A stretch of DNA of 48,923 bases. It comes from JBFMFR01 sp040752025. Its GTDB lineage: Bacteria > Chloroflexota > Anaerolineae > Anaerolineales > UBA4823. Position 1 is the stretch's first letter. Each line of letters begins with the position of its first letter. The position numbers were made by a program, and so were the translations under genes. Shown here one piece after another: positions 16,766 through 25,685 of this stretch. The notes beneath the pieces were generated by a model that saw nothing but the letters and a program-made list of their open reading frames with translations, was not told the DNA's origin and ran no database searches. The stretch spans positions 1 through 48,923 of the forward strand of contig JBFMFR010000054.1 in the NCBI GenBank assembly GCA_040752025.1. Reading direction: 5' to 3'.

Positions 16766-18664
16766 TCAGGGAAGACCCTGTAACGGGTTTTGCCCCACGG
16801 GCTGGTAGCGCCCAACCAGGGCATCTACCAGGCCCTGGATTTGTCCCTGGGTAGTGCCGAAGGTCGCCAGGACACCGGGCGCGCCGGGGAATTCCAGCAG
16901 GTCTGTGGGGGACTTGAGCATCACCACCAGGACGGGCCTGCCGGTGGCTAACAGATTATTGACCAACGCAGCTTGAAAGTTGTCGGCGTAGCGCAAGCGG
17001 TTGAGGTGCGCCTGCCAGGTGAAGACCAGGACCAGATCGAACTGAGAGGCCTGGATGGGCAAGGTGTTGAGATAACTGCGTTCTGTCACCGGGCCATTCC
17101 AGGGACCTGAGTAAGTTACCAGTTGAAGCTTGTAGCCAGACTGCCCCAGGGCGGCCTGTAAAGCCGGGTACAGCCCCCAGCTTTCCTGTGGGCCCACTGC
17201 CAGGATGCGCTGTGGGGCAGGCGGCAGGGGCAGCAGCCCAGCATCATCTTGGATCACGGTTATGGAGCGATAGCCGATTTCATCTGCCAGTTTTTGATCC
17301 GCAGCCCAATCCGGAGCGAGAGCCTGCGCCTGGGGATAAGCACGCAGGTGATAAGCGGCTTTTACCTGCAAGATGTGACGCACGGCTTCATCAATGCGTC
17401 TGGGGTCCAGATTGCCGTCCTGCACGGCGCGCTGCACAGAGGAGTAGGCGCTTTGGGCGGATTCGGCGGAGGTGGTCAGGAGCATGTCCACCCCGGCGCT
17501 GACAGCCAGCACGCTGGCCTGGCCTACGCTGCCGTAGTTGTTCTTGATGGCTCCCATACCCATCGAATCGGTCAGGATGAAGCCCTGGTAACCCAGATCC
17601 TGGCGCAGCAGAGCAACCAGGTTCGGCGAGAGACTGGCGGGCTGAACGCTGCCGTCCACTGCCGGGAAGGCCACGTGCGAAAACATCACTACTGGAGCGC
17701 CAGCCTGCAATCCACTCTGGAAGGGGGGCAGATGGGTTTGCTGTAGCTGTGCCAGGCTGGCATTGTCGATAGCCAGCAGTTCGTGCGTATCGCCCGTGGT
17801 GCCTCCGTGCCCGGGGAAATGTTTAAGCACTGGCACTACCCCGGCTTGCAGGTAGCCGCGCACGGACTGGGAGACGAATTCGCCCACGATTTGCGCCTGG
17901 TCGCCATAGGAGCGTATCGAAATAACATCGTTGTCGTAATTGATCAGCACATCGGCCACCGGACCCAATACCAGGTTCACACCGCTGTAGGCCAGTTCCA
18001 GCCCGCTGGCATAGGCTGCCTGGTAGGCCAGCTCTGGGTTGCCGGTCGCGCCCAGGGCCATCGCAGAAGGGAAGATGGCTGCCCCCTGCAGGAAACGGTT
18101 GACGTACTGGCCTTCGTGATCCATAGCGATCCACAGCGGCAGGCCGCCGACCTGCTGCGAGCAGGCTTGCAGGCCAGATGAGAAGGCGTAAAGCTGGTCG
18201 GGCGAAATGACGTTGCCGCCGCGGTAGACGACTCCGCCGGGGAGGAAACGCTGCACCAGGCTGCACGAATAATTCGTCACCTGTGTGCCATCCACGCCGA
18301 TCAGCAGCATTTGCCCGATTTTTTGTTCGAGGCTCATTTCCGCCAGTACCTGGTCGACCCAGGGGTCCAGGGTGGTGGTTGGGGTCAGGGTGGGGGATGG
18401 GCTGGCTGTGAAGGTGGGTGTGAGGCTGGGCGCGGGCGTTGTGGACGGTAGCGGGGTTGGCAGCAGAGTAGGACTGCTCGTAGCAATTGGGGCAACTGTT
18501 GTAGTGGGGAGATTGACCTGTGAGGCTGGCGTTGGCTGGTTTGGGAGCAAATTGTCGATAAGCAGCCAGGCGCCGACGCTAGCCAGGGCCAGGAAGATGA
18601 CCGATTCCAGGGCCAGTAAGGCCAACACCCAGCCGGATGGTCGCCTGAATTTGCGTGCAGACAT
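16766..18664 (-). CDS. GH3 beta-N-acetylhexosaminidase (NagZ-like), membrane-anchored
   Basis: A 632-residue glycoside hydrolase family 3 enzyme held outside the membrane by one N-terminal helix (residues 11-36) and a Ser/Thr/Pro linker (42-98). The catalytic domain carries KHFPGHGGTTGDTH (281-294), the NagZ-type His/Asp acid-base loop, and the nucleophile Asp366 in LTDSMGMGAI. A C-terminal domain to residue 632 matches the two-domain bacterial N-acetylglucosaminidases such as B. subtilis NagZ. It likely removes GlcNAc from peptidoglycan fragments. It is the last gene of a minus-strand operon, 9 bp after the kinase gene. Confidence 0.85.
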   Translation of the reverse strand: MSARKFRRPSGWVLALLALESVIFLALASVGAWLLIDNLLPNQPTPASQVNLPTTTVAPIATSSPTLLPTPLPSTTPAPSLTPTFTASPSPTLTPTTTLDPWVDQVLAEMSLEQKIGQMLLIGVDGTQVTNYSCSLVQRFLPGGVVYRGGNVISPDQLYAFSSGLQACSQQVGGLPLWIAMDHEGQYVNRFLQGAAIFPSAMALGATGNPELAYQAAYASGLELAYSGVNLVLGPVADVLINYDNDVISIRSYGDQAQIVGEFVSQSVRGYLQAGVVPVLKHFPGHGGTTGDTHELLAIDNASLAQLQQTHLPPFQSGLQAGAPVVMFSHVAFPAVDGSVQPASLSPNLVALLRQDLGYQGFILTDSMGMGAIKNNYGSVGQASVLAVSAGVDMLLTTSAESAQSAYSSVQRAVQDGNLDPRRIDEAVRHILQVKAAYHLRAYPQAQALAPDWAADQKLADEIGYRSITVIQDDAGLLPLPPAPQRILAVGPQESWGLYPALQAALGQSGYKLQLVTYSGPWNGPVTERSYLNTLPIQASQFDLVLVFTWQAHLNRLRYADNFQAALVNNLLATGRPVLVVMLKSPTDLLEFPGAPGVLATFGTTQGQIQGLVDALVGRYQPVGQNPLQGLP

Positions 18665-18673
18665 GCGCAGCCT

Positions 18674-20563
18674 CTATTGGGCGCAGCGAAAGCCGAGCTT
18701 GCTGCTGGTGCTATCCGGGGTGCGGCAGTAAGTTGCGTCCAGGCGGGCAGCTTCGGGGCCATCGTTCCAGCAGCCACCCAGCACGGTATTGCCTTGCGAG
18801 CAGCGATCCGAAACCCACTCGAAAACGTTGCCGGCCATGTCCAGCGCGCCGACAGGGCTGGCCCCGAGGGGGTAGCTACCCACGGCGCTGGTATCGCCAA
18901 CGCAGAAATTGTCGCCCATTTTGATGTTGGCATAATTGCAATCGATGTCATTCCCCCAGGGGTAGGTGCTGCCGCTTTGCTTGCCGGCGGCTTTTTGCCA
19001 TTCGGCGGTGGTGGGCAGTCGTCGCCCGGCCCAGGCGCAGTAGGCGCTGGCCTGTTTGACGTTGATTTTCACCACCGGATAATTGGCGTAGCTGCTGCTG
19101 CCATAGTAATCGTCCCGCGTGTTGGAACTGGCCTCGGCAGGGGGCGGGCAGGCCCCAGCGCGCACGCATAACGCATACATGGCATTGGTGACCTCGGTGC
19201 GATCGATCCAAAAGCCGCCCACGTAAATCATCTGCATGCCATCCACGGAGGAAACCTGGGAATCTCCTATCTGTGGGGCCGTGGGCGGGGTGTCCGTAGG
19301 CCAGGGGGTAGCGGTGGGTGGCACGTAGGCCGTTTCTGAAGGCGGCATGTAAGGCGTTTCCGAAGGGGGAAGGTAAGGGGTTTCGGTAGGCGGGTGGTAA
19401 GGTGTAGACGTAAACGAGGCCGGAGTGTGGCCGACCTCGGGCGAAGGCGTATCGCTGGGGACAGCAGGCGCGCTCGTGGGGTTTAGGGCCAGAGCCGTAG
19501 CTGTGCGGGCCAGGGAAGTGGCGCGGGCGCTTTCAGACGTAAGCCCGCCGCCTGCCAGTAGAGCGACTGACACGACCAGCAGCATGATAACACCCGCGCC
19601 GATCCAGCCCCAGGGAACCTGGCGGACGGCAGTGGGCGCAGGCGCGGCAGTCGTTGGGGCAGGGGCGACAGGCATCCGGGCCGTCGAAGAAACCGGAGGG
19701 GAGTAGCTGGCGGTTTGGGGAGCTGCCATCTGGGCTGTGCGCAGCACCTGCGGGGCCTGATCGCCGTGAACCAGGGAGCGGCGAAACTCGCCGATGCTGG
19801 CAAAGCGCTGCTCGGGAAGCAGCGCCATGGCGTGCAGCACAACGTGTTCGGTGTTAGGCGAGATGTGTGGGTTGTACTGGCTTGGGGCGGGCAAGGGCGC
19901 ACCCAACGTGCGTTGGACACTCTCCACGGGGGTTTGATTGGTCAGCAGGTTGTACAGGGTGGCCCCCAGGGCGTAGATGTCGGTGCGAGCGTCGGTGGAG
20001 CCCTGGCCGTACTGTTCGGTGGGGGAATAGCCGGGGGTGACCGCCCGAGCGCCGACAGTGGTCTTGGCGCGTGGATCGTAGATCTTGGCGATGCCGAAAT
20101 CTACCAGCATGGCCTGGCCTTGCGGGGTGATGCGGATGTTGCCTGGTTTGATGTCGCGGTGGATGATGGCAGGGTTCTGGCGGTGCAGATACTCCAGTGC
20201 CTCGCAAATCTGCCCGATCCAGGGCAGCAGGCGCGCCTCGGGCAGCGGCCCGCCGGCCTGTTGCATGAGCTCATCTAAATCCTGGCCTTCAACGAAATCC
20301 ATCACCAGGTATTGGCCCTGGCCGGGCAAACTGAAATGATCGATGACGCGTGGCAGGTTGGGGTGGCTCAGGTTGGCCAAGAGGCGAGCTTCGCGCTCGA
20401 ACTGGCGCTGCGCCTCGGCGGTTACGGCCAGGTTCTCTTTGACAGCGCAGGGGCGCTTGAGGGCCAGGTCCCAGGCGCGGTAGACGGCTCCAAAACCACC
20501 CTGGCCAAGCAGCTTGACGATGCGATAACGTTGATTGAGGACCGTCCCGGTTGCTAGAGTCAT
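18674..20563 (-). CDS. Ser/Thr protein kinase fused to extracellular FGE-like domain
   Basis: A 629-residue transmembrane kinase. The Hanks-type kinase domain (13-265) has GQGGFG (20-25), catalytic Lys42, HRDIKPGN (135-142) and DFG (155-157), all intact. A Pro/Ala linker leads to one membrane helix (318-337), then a Thr/Pro linker with three near-repeats of the ETPYxPPS type (388-416). The C-terminal formylglycine-generating-enzyme-sulfatase domain (445-629) shows IDRTEVTNAMYA, YCAWAGRRLPTTAEW, YPWGN, DMAGNVFEWVSD and GFRCA. FGE-like domains in kinases probably bind ligands rather than modify sulfatases; that is inference. ATG overlaps the asparaginase stop as ATGA. Confidence 0.9.
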   Translation of the reverse strand: MTLATGTVLNQRYRIVKLLGQGGFGAVYRAWDLALKRPCAVKENLAVTAEAQRQFEREARLLANLSHPNLPRVIDHFSLPGQGQYLVMDFVEGQDLDELMQQAGGPLPEARLLPWIGQICEALEYLHRQNPAIIHRDIKPGNIRITPQGQAMLVDFGIAKIYDPRAKTTVGARAVTPGYSPTEQYGQGSTDARTDIYALGATLYNLLTNQTPVESVQRTLGAPLPAPSQYNPHISPNTEHVVLHAMALLPEQRFASIGEFRRSLVHGDQAPQVLRTAQMAAPQTASYSPPVSSTARMPVAPAPTTAAPAPTAVRQVPWGWIGAGVIMLLVVSVALLAGGGLTSESARATSLARTATALALNPTSAPAVPSDTPSPEVGHTPASFTSTPYHPPTETPYLPPSETPYMPPSETAYVPPTATPWPTDTPPTAPQIGDSQVSSVDGMQMIYVGGFWIDRTEVTNAMYALCVRAGACPPPAEASSNTRDDYYGSSSYANYPVVKINVKQASAYCAWAGRRLPTTAEWQKAAGKQSGSTYPWGNDIDCNYANIKMGDNFCVGDTSAVGSYPLGASPVGALDMAGNVFEWVSDRCSQGNTVLGGCWNDGPEAARLDATYCRTPDSTSSKLGFRCAQ

Positions 20564-21048
20564 CTTGATCTGGTTTCGAAACGATTTTGAGCCAGGTTCT
20601 TCTTGGCATATTGTGGATCGAACACCTGGCCGTTCATCACGATATAGACGCCCTCGGGCAAGGTTTGCAGGGCGGTGATCGCCCCGCCCAGATTGAAATG
20701 GGCGTCGGTGTGGCGGAACTCGGCCGGCTGCATGGCGCCGGTCAGCACGATAACTTTGCCAGGGATATCTGCCAGGGCCAGGCCGGTAGCGATCATGCTG
20801 TCGGTGCCGTGCGTAATCAGAATGTAATGGTGCGGGTCGGAACGCACACGATCTACGAGGGCGGCGCGCTCTGCCGGGGTGATTTCCAGGCTGTCTTTAC
20901 GCAGCAGGGGCTCAATTTCATACTCAAAGGCAGCGTTAGCATCGCACAGTATGCTGGCAACCTGGGGTTCGCCTACTTCGAAACTGCTGCTTTGGGTGGA
21001 ATAGGCTTTGTCGATGGAACCACCCGTGGTGAAGACTTTAATTTTCAT
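20560..21048 (-). CDS. Short asparaginase-domain protein
   Basis: A 162-residue protein equal to only the N-terminal domain of L-asparaginase I/II. It keeps the first catalytic loop TTGGSIDK (7-14) and HGTDSM (80-85), and has TGAMQPAEF and NLGGAI. The second domain of classic asparaginases (about 320 residues) is missing, but stand-alone versions of this length are a recognised group. Activity on Asn or other amides is unproven. The start is ATG 21048, inside the last 11 bp of the upstream beta-lactamase-like gene, and the stop overlaps the kinase start by 4 bp, so translation is coupled on both sides. Confidence 0.75.
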   Translation of the reverse strand: MKIKVFTTGGSIDKAYSTQSSSFEVGEPQVASILCDANAAFEYEIEPLLRKDSLEITPAERAALVDRVRSDPHHYILITHGTDSMIATGLALADIPGKVIVLTGAMQPAEFRHTDAHFNLGGAITALQTLPEGVYIVMNGQVFDPQYAKKNLAQNRFETRSR

Positions 21049-22546
21049 AGGTTGAAGGGTTTGGGTCGCAACGGGGGGCGAACAGGGCCAGCAGCCCGAC
21101 CAGGCCAGCCCAGGTGATCGACAGGGCCAGGGGCGTGGCAATCGAAGGCATATCGGCCTGCATGATGTAATCGCCGAAGAGCCAGTAGGCCAGGATGCCC
21201 AGCACCAGGGCAGCAGCGCCCAGGGCGCGCCACAAACGTGGCTTGCGACCAGTGCCCAGGCCGAGGCAGCGGCGACCGGACCGCAGCGCGCCAGCCAACA
21301 TGAGAAAGAAGCCCAGCGCCAGGGTGTCCATGAAGCCGCATAAGCCGAGGATGATGCGGCGGGCAACCTGGATGGTATTCGCTACCATCAAGGGCCCTAC
21401 TCCCAACCAGGTGGTCCAGGTGGTGAGTATATCGGCGAACAATTCGTGACCCAGATCGCTGTTGGTCAAGACCGCCATGCCGCTGCGTTTGGATGGAACT
21501 GCAGCGATGTTCGAACGGTGGCCTTCGTTGCCGCCCATATGCGAGAAAGCCGCTTCGCCTGTCGAGAGGGTCTCCACGAAATAGCCCCAACCATAAGCTT
21601 GAGCGTAAATGTAACGATCCGAACCGCGGATCTCAACCTGGGGGCTGGTCATTTCCGCAATCACTTCGGGAGGCAGCAAGCCGCGCCCAACGGGCTCGCC
21701 GTGCGGGCCAGGCATGGCGGCGGTGAGGAAAAGGGCCAGTTGTGGGGCAGTGGTGTAGAGTCCGGCGGTTGCCAGCTCGGAGAACTGGAAGGTGGGCCAG
21801 GCCTCGCCGCGAGCATCGTAGCCGGTGACGGTGCGGCTGCGCAGGGAAGGTGTCCAGGTGTAGGCGCTGTCGGTCATACCGAGCGGGTCGAGCACTTCGC
21901 GCTGCATGTATTCCGGGAAACCTTCACCTGTGATACCTTCGACAGCCAACTGCAACAGGCAGTAGTTGGTGTCTGAGTAGTTGAAACCTGTGCCAGGCTG
22001 GCGGATGATGCGTACCCCGAGCCCCTGGCCCTCCCACTCTACCAGGCTTTCATCCAGGCTGGGCAGGCGCTCATCGGGCAGGTAACCGTTGTAGCGGATG
22101 ACGTTCAGCCCGGCGTTGTGGCTGAGCAGGCGGCGCGCCGTCACCTGGTTTTTATCATAGACAGAGTCGTGCAGGCGAAAGTGGGTCAGATATTTCTCGA
22201 TGGGAGCATCCAGATCCAGGCGCCCAGCCTGGACCAGTTTGAGGATCCCCCAGGCGGCGGTAGTTTTCGAGATGGAAGAAGCCTGAAGGACAGAGTCAAC
22301 CTTCATCGGCGCTCCGCTGGCTTTGTCGGCCAGGCCATAGGCCTGGGTCCAGACCACCTGGCTGTCGACCACCAGGGAGATGACTACGCCAGGGATGCGG
22401 TAGTGCGCCAGCCACTTGGGCACGGAGCTATCGAGCTGGGCGATCAGCGCGTCTGTGTCGCCGTGCACGGTGGGGCTTTGGGGCAGGCTGGCGCAAAGCA
22501 GGGCTACGACCAGGCTGAGGGAGATCAAGATCAAGATGCTGCGCAC
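21038..22546 (-). CDS. Class C beta-lactamase-like serine hydrolase with C-terminal membrane helices
   Basis: A 502-residue protein with an N-terminal hydrophobic signal, a serine beta-lactamase/penicillin-binding fold, and about four C-terminal membrane helices. Ser91 and Lys94 form the SxxK motif in ASSISK; YSDTNY (190-195) replaces the usual YxN; HMGG in FSHMGGNEGH stands for the third motif. Such proteins are often D-aminopeptidases, esterases or peptidoglycan-editing enzymes. The start is GTG, with AGGAGG about 6 bases upstream and coding in frame from 22546; upstream ATG codons lack ribosome sites. First gene of the envelope operon. Confidence 0.85.
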   Translation of the reverse strand: MRSILILISLSLVVALLCASLPQSPTVHGDTDALIAQLDSSVPKWLAHYRIPGVVISLVVDSQVVWTQAYGLADKASGAPMKVDSVLQASSISKTTAAWGILKLVQAGRLDLDAPIEKYLTHFRLHDSVYDKNQVTARRLLSHNAGLNVIRYNGYLPDERLPSLDESLVEWEGQGLGVRIIRQPGTGFNYSDTNYCLLQLAVEGITGEGFPEYMQREVLDPLGMTDSAYTWTPSLRSRTVTGYDARGEAWPTFQFSELATAGLYTTAPQLALFLTAAMPGPHGEPVGRGLLPPEVIAEMTSPQVEIRGSDRYIYAQAYGWGYFVETLSTGEAAFSHMGGNEGHRSNIAAVPSKRSGMAVLTNSDLGHELFADILTTWTTWLGVGPLMVANTIQVARRIILGLCGFMDTLALGFFLMLAGALRSGRRCLGLGTGRKPRLWRALGAAALVLGILAYWLFGDYIMQADMPSIATPLALSITWAGLVGLLALFAPRCDPNPSTYEN

Positions 22547-22635
22547 GAGATTCCTCCTATGAAGGGCGCATGGGCGGGTGTAAGCATGAGTGATGGCCGC
22601 GGTGGATGAATTGAGACCCATTATATCCGCGATAC

Positions 22636-22664
22636 TTGATTTTCGGACAGTTTTTCGGGATAAT
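22636..22664 (+). promoter_or_regulatory. Promoter for the GH99-like lipoprotein gene
   Basis: TTGATT (22636-22641) and GATAAT (22659-22664) are separated by exactly 17 bp. Transcription would start near 22671, immediately before AGGAGG and 12 bases from the ATG. A TATAAT on the opposite strand (22620-22625) may serve the divergent beta-lactamase-like gene. Confidence 0.6.
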
Positions 22665-22682
22665 CTATAGCAGGAGGTAGAT

Positions 22683-24248
22683 ATGAAGTCAAAGAAGATG
22701 GTTTGGGCGTTGATTTGCCTGGCTGTAGCGGGCTGCCAGGTAATCGGATTGGGCACACCCGGCGCGCCGCCTGAGGCCAGCCCGCTGGCAAAGCAAACCC
22801 AGGCGCCAACGAGTGTACCGCCTGCAAGGCACACTGAACCTGCGCCGACACAAACAGCCCAGGACACGCGCCTGCCAATTCCTCCGACTGAACCTGTCAG
22901 TACGCCAGTTCCAGAGGAGATTCGCTTTTACCATCTGCGCATCGAGTATAGCACCAGCTCGGACTGGTCCACTTTGGAGGTGTTGAATGCGGAGACGATC
23001 CTTTCGGCGCGCCTGGCGGCGTTGGAGGGAAGTCCCAGCGCTTACGAAGCGCAACCCCGGCATCTGAGCCTGAACCAAACTTTGGAGAGCGCCGAAGTGG
23101 GGCACGTGGTGGGAATGTCGGTGGATTATGCCTTCGCAGCGCAGGCTGGCGAACAGGGGGTGGATTTCCTGCTGCAGAAAGGAGCGCTGTATGGCAGCAC
23201 GGTGCGCATCTATGCCTTGGCGGCGGGGGAGAAAAAATTGATCAAGCAGGTCAGCCACCAGAAAGTCGTCAAGGCAGACCCAGGCCTGAACCCGCTGCGC
23301 TTCTCGCTGGATGCGCAGGCGTTCGAAGCTGTAGCGCTGGAGACGGCACAGTTGGAGCGACCTGGAATAGCGAAGATGGTATGGGCTTTCTATTACCCCT
23401 GGTACCATACTAATGAATGGTCGAGCCCGATCTTGAAGGACCGGCCGGCAGTGCCCTATGCCTCTGATGACCAGCGAGCGATTGCCAGGCAAATTCAGCA
23501 AGCGCAGACGGCAGGCATCGACGGCTTCATCTCATCCTGGTGGGGACCTGGAGATTATACAGATCAGAACCTGGCAGCGCTGCTCGAACTGGCGGAGACA
23601 AGCGGTTTCAGGGTTATGATCTACTTCGAAACATTGACTGACAATGGTCCACGCGACTCAGACGAAATCCAGCGCTGGCTGGAGTATTTCATCCCGCGCT
23701 ATGGAGAGCACCCCGCCTTGATGCGGATTGAGGGGAAGCCAGTGATCGTGGTCTGGGCTTCGGGGACGGTGCCCCTGGAAACCTGGCAGGAGGTTTTTAC
23801 GAATTTGCGGTCCAAGGGCCTGGAGGCAGAATACCTGGCGATGGGTTATAACCTGGCGAACCTGGAGGTCTTTGATGGGCTGCACGAATATGGGATTTTC
23901 ACCCTGCCTGGTCTGGCGGGGACCTATCAGAGCGTGGGGCGCGCGGTGCGATACTATGGCCTGTTGGATGAGCCTCCCAGGCCCAGGCTGTGGGTCGCCA
24001 CAGTCCAGCCGGGTTACGATGACCGCCTGATTCCGGGGCGGGATGGGTTGGTGCAGGAGCGCGAGCAGGGGGGCTATTACCGGTCGACTTTCGCAGCGGC
24101 GCTGCAGAGCGACCCGGACTGGATCTTCATCACTACCTGGAACGAATGGTGGGAGCACACGTACATCGAACCCAGTGAGCTGTACGGCGATCTCTATTTA
24201 CAAATTACGCAGGAGTATGCGGCGCGCTGGAAGAGCCTGGGGCGTTGA
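22683..24248 (+). CDS. GH99-like lipoprotein (endo-alpha-mannosidase-fold hydrolase)
   Basis: A 521-residue lipoprotein: lipobox LAVAGC with Cys18, then a Pro/Thr-rich linker to residue 78. Residues 78-228 form a beta-rich domain of unknown type. The C-terminal domain (230-521) matches the GH99-like/GH71-like (alpha/beta)8 family: WAFYYPWY at the first strand, GIDGFISSWWGPG, MIYFE, and the C-terminal WNEWWEHTYIEPS carrying conserved acidic residues. It would act on mannan- or glucan-like polysaccharide at the cell surface, substrate unknown. AGGAGG lies 6 bases before the ATG. Confidence 0.85.
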   Translation: MKSKKMVWALICLAVAGCQVIGLGTPGAPPEASPLAKQTQAPTSVPPARHTEPAPTQTAQDTRLPIPPTEPVSTPVPEEIRFYHLRIEYSTSSDWSTLEVLNAETILSARLAALEGSPSAYEAQPRHLSLNQTLESAEVGHVVGMSVDYAFAAQAGEQGVDFLLQKGALYGSTVRIYALAAGEKKLIKQVSHQKVVKADPGLNPLRFSLDAQAFEAVALETAQLERPGIAKMVWAFYYPWYHTNEWSSPILKDRPAVPYASDDQRAIARQIQQAQTAGIDGFISSWWGPGDYTDQNLAALLELAETSGFRVMIYFETLTDNGPRDSDEIQRWLEYFIPRYGEHPALMRIEGKPVIVVWASGTVPLETWQEVFTNLRSKGLEAEYLAMGYNLANLEVFDGLHEYGIFTLPGLAGTYQSVGRAVRYYGLLDEPPRPRLWVATVQPGYDDRLIPGRDGLVQEREQGGYYRSTFAAALQSDPDWIFITTWNEWWEHTYIEPSELYGDLYLQITQEYAARWKSLGR

Positions 24249-24278
24249 ACGGGCAAGGTATGACAATGACAACCCGGT

Positions 24279-25187
24279 TTATCGTTTGGCGAAGGTATTC
24301 TCAAGTTGTTGGGGAGAGATGAGCTTCGATGTGCTGGCTTTGAGCGTGCAGGTGTAGCGGGCGACGATCTGGCCGCGCCGGATGGAGTCTTCCAGAGAAT
24401 AGCCATCCAGAACATAGCTGGACAGGAAGCCCAGGGCCAATCCGTCACCGGCGCCGTTGGTGTCGATAACCGGCGCGTCCATGTGAAGGGGGGGAAAGAA
24501 GCGAATGCTCTCCTGGGTCGCCAGAGCGCAGCCCTGGGCGCCCATTCCGCATACCAGGATCAGGGCAGGGTTGATGCGCAGGAAGGCCTGGAACAGAGGA
24601 GTGGGATCGGGATGGTTGGCGGCGGAGAAGAACAGGATGTCGGATTGGTGGATAAAATCCTGGCGGTAGGGGTCTTCAACAGAAATGATATCTTGCAAAT
24701 CGCAGGCGATCACCAGCCCCAACTGGCGGGCGATTGGGAGCAGGTGGCGAGACCAGTTGGGGATGTTGAAATGGGCCAGGCGCGCCCTGGCAAGCACACC
24801 GCGACAGATTTGCGGATCGGGCTGCAGGTGCATGTGGCTTTTGCCATCGTAGAAGTTCTTGCGCCGCCCGTCGCGATACATGAAGTTGATACTGCGAGCG
24901 GTACCGGCGGGATCGATGAAGATGGCAGTGGCGTCGATGTTGTCGCGGGTGAATTCCTGGCGGATGAAATGACCGTGGTAGTCATCGCCAAGGTAACCAA
25001 TATAGGCGGTGGATTTACCCAGTTGGGCGTAACCACGGCTGGCATATCCCCCGGCCTGGCCAACGTAATCCAGGTTTTCGGTAAAGTTGGCCTCAACGCT
25101 AAAATCGATGTCGTCTCCGTAAAAGTAAACGTTGGTGTCGATGCCAGCGTTGCCAATTACGACAACATCCAATGGTTGGGAACACAT
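24279..25187 (-). CDS. PfkB-family carbohydrate kinase
   Basis: A 302-residue ribokinase/PfkB-family kinase of usual length. The N-terminal signature appears as GQAGGYASRGYAQLG (about 43-58) and the catalytic loop as DTNGAGD (242-248), whose last Asp is the general base. It phosphorylates a sugar or nucleoside in the cytoplasm; the substrate cannot be fixed from sequence. It faces the GH99-like gene tail to tail with a 30-bp gap. The ATG at 25187 has no strong ribosome site. Confidence 0.8.
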   Translation of the reverse strand: MCSQPLDVVVIGNAGIDTNVYFYGDDIDFSVEANFTENLDYVGQAGGYASRGYAQLGKSTAYIGYLGDDYHGHFIRQEFTRDNIDATAIFIDPAGTARSINFMYRDGRRKNFYDGKSHMHLQPDPQICRGVLARARLAHFNIPNWSRHLLPIARQLGLVIACDLQDIISVEDPYRQDFIHQSDILFFSAANHPDPTPLFQAFLRINPALILVCGMGAQGCALATQESIRFFPPLHMDAPVIDTNGAGDGLALGFLSSYVLDGYSLEDSIRRGQIVARYTCTLKASTSKLISPQQLENTFAKR

Positions 25188-25222
25188 GCTGGTATGTCGA
25201 GAGGCCTAGATGCCAGATCAGG

Positions 25223-25564
25223 TTACTCAAGCCCAAATTCGTCTAACAAGCGCCCAAGGGTATCGGTTTCCTGTGGGGTGAGTTCAGATAATTTCAGACC
25301 GACTTTATAGAATTCAGGATCGGTATCCGGCTGGCTCCAGATGGCTTTGGCATGCAGGCCCAACTGGCTCTGCGGCGCGTAATTTTCAGGCAGATCGATC
25401 TGGAAATGCAGAACAGTATCTTTATTCAGGGGGCGATGACTGATCATCATGGCGCCATCCATGGTGAGATTCGCCAGGTAGCCCAAGAAGCGTCCCGTGT
25501 GGCTGTCGATGACGCGCGTAAAGAACCTGAGTTGTTTGCGGTTACGTTTTCTTCTTTCCTCCAT
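25223..25564 (-). CDS. PilZ-domain protein
   Basis: A 113-residue single-domain PilZ protein. The first c-di-GMP motif is the Arg-rich start (EERRKRNRKQLRF, RxxxR), and the second is NLTMDGAMM, a variant of (D/N)xSxxG with Thr in place of Ser. It probably senses cyclic di-GMP, although that substitution makes binding uncertain. AGGAAGG 5 bases before the ATG supports the start, and TATAAT (25609-25614, minus strand) is a likely -10. It may be cotranscribed with the PfkB gene 35 bp downstream. Confidence 0.8.
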   Translation of the reverse strand: MEERRKRNRKQLRFFTRVIDSHTGRFLGYLANLTMDGAMMISHRPLNKDTVLHFQIDLPENYAPQSQLGLHAKAIWSQPDTDPEFYKVGLKLSELTPQETDTLGRLLDEFGLE

Positions 25565-25685
25565 AGATCCTTCCTGTCCTTCAAAGACGGCGTTCCCGAT
25601 CCTACTTTATTATAGTCAATGCTGGGCAAACTTGCCATAGGTAGAATGTCCTGAAGTGGAAAACTGGCGGGTTGGCGATGCAGAT

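Noticed and set aside
18360..18480. Low-complexity T/P-coding stretch that looks like a DNA repeat
   Set aside because: It encodes the Ser/Thr/Pro linker of the GH3 enzyme; similar linkers occur in other secreted proteins here, so it is not a separate repeat element.
24306..25310. A 334-codon plus-strand frame
   Set aside because: It lies opposite the PfkB kinase, whose catalytic motifs are intact.
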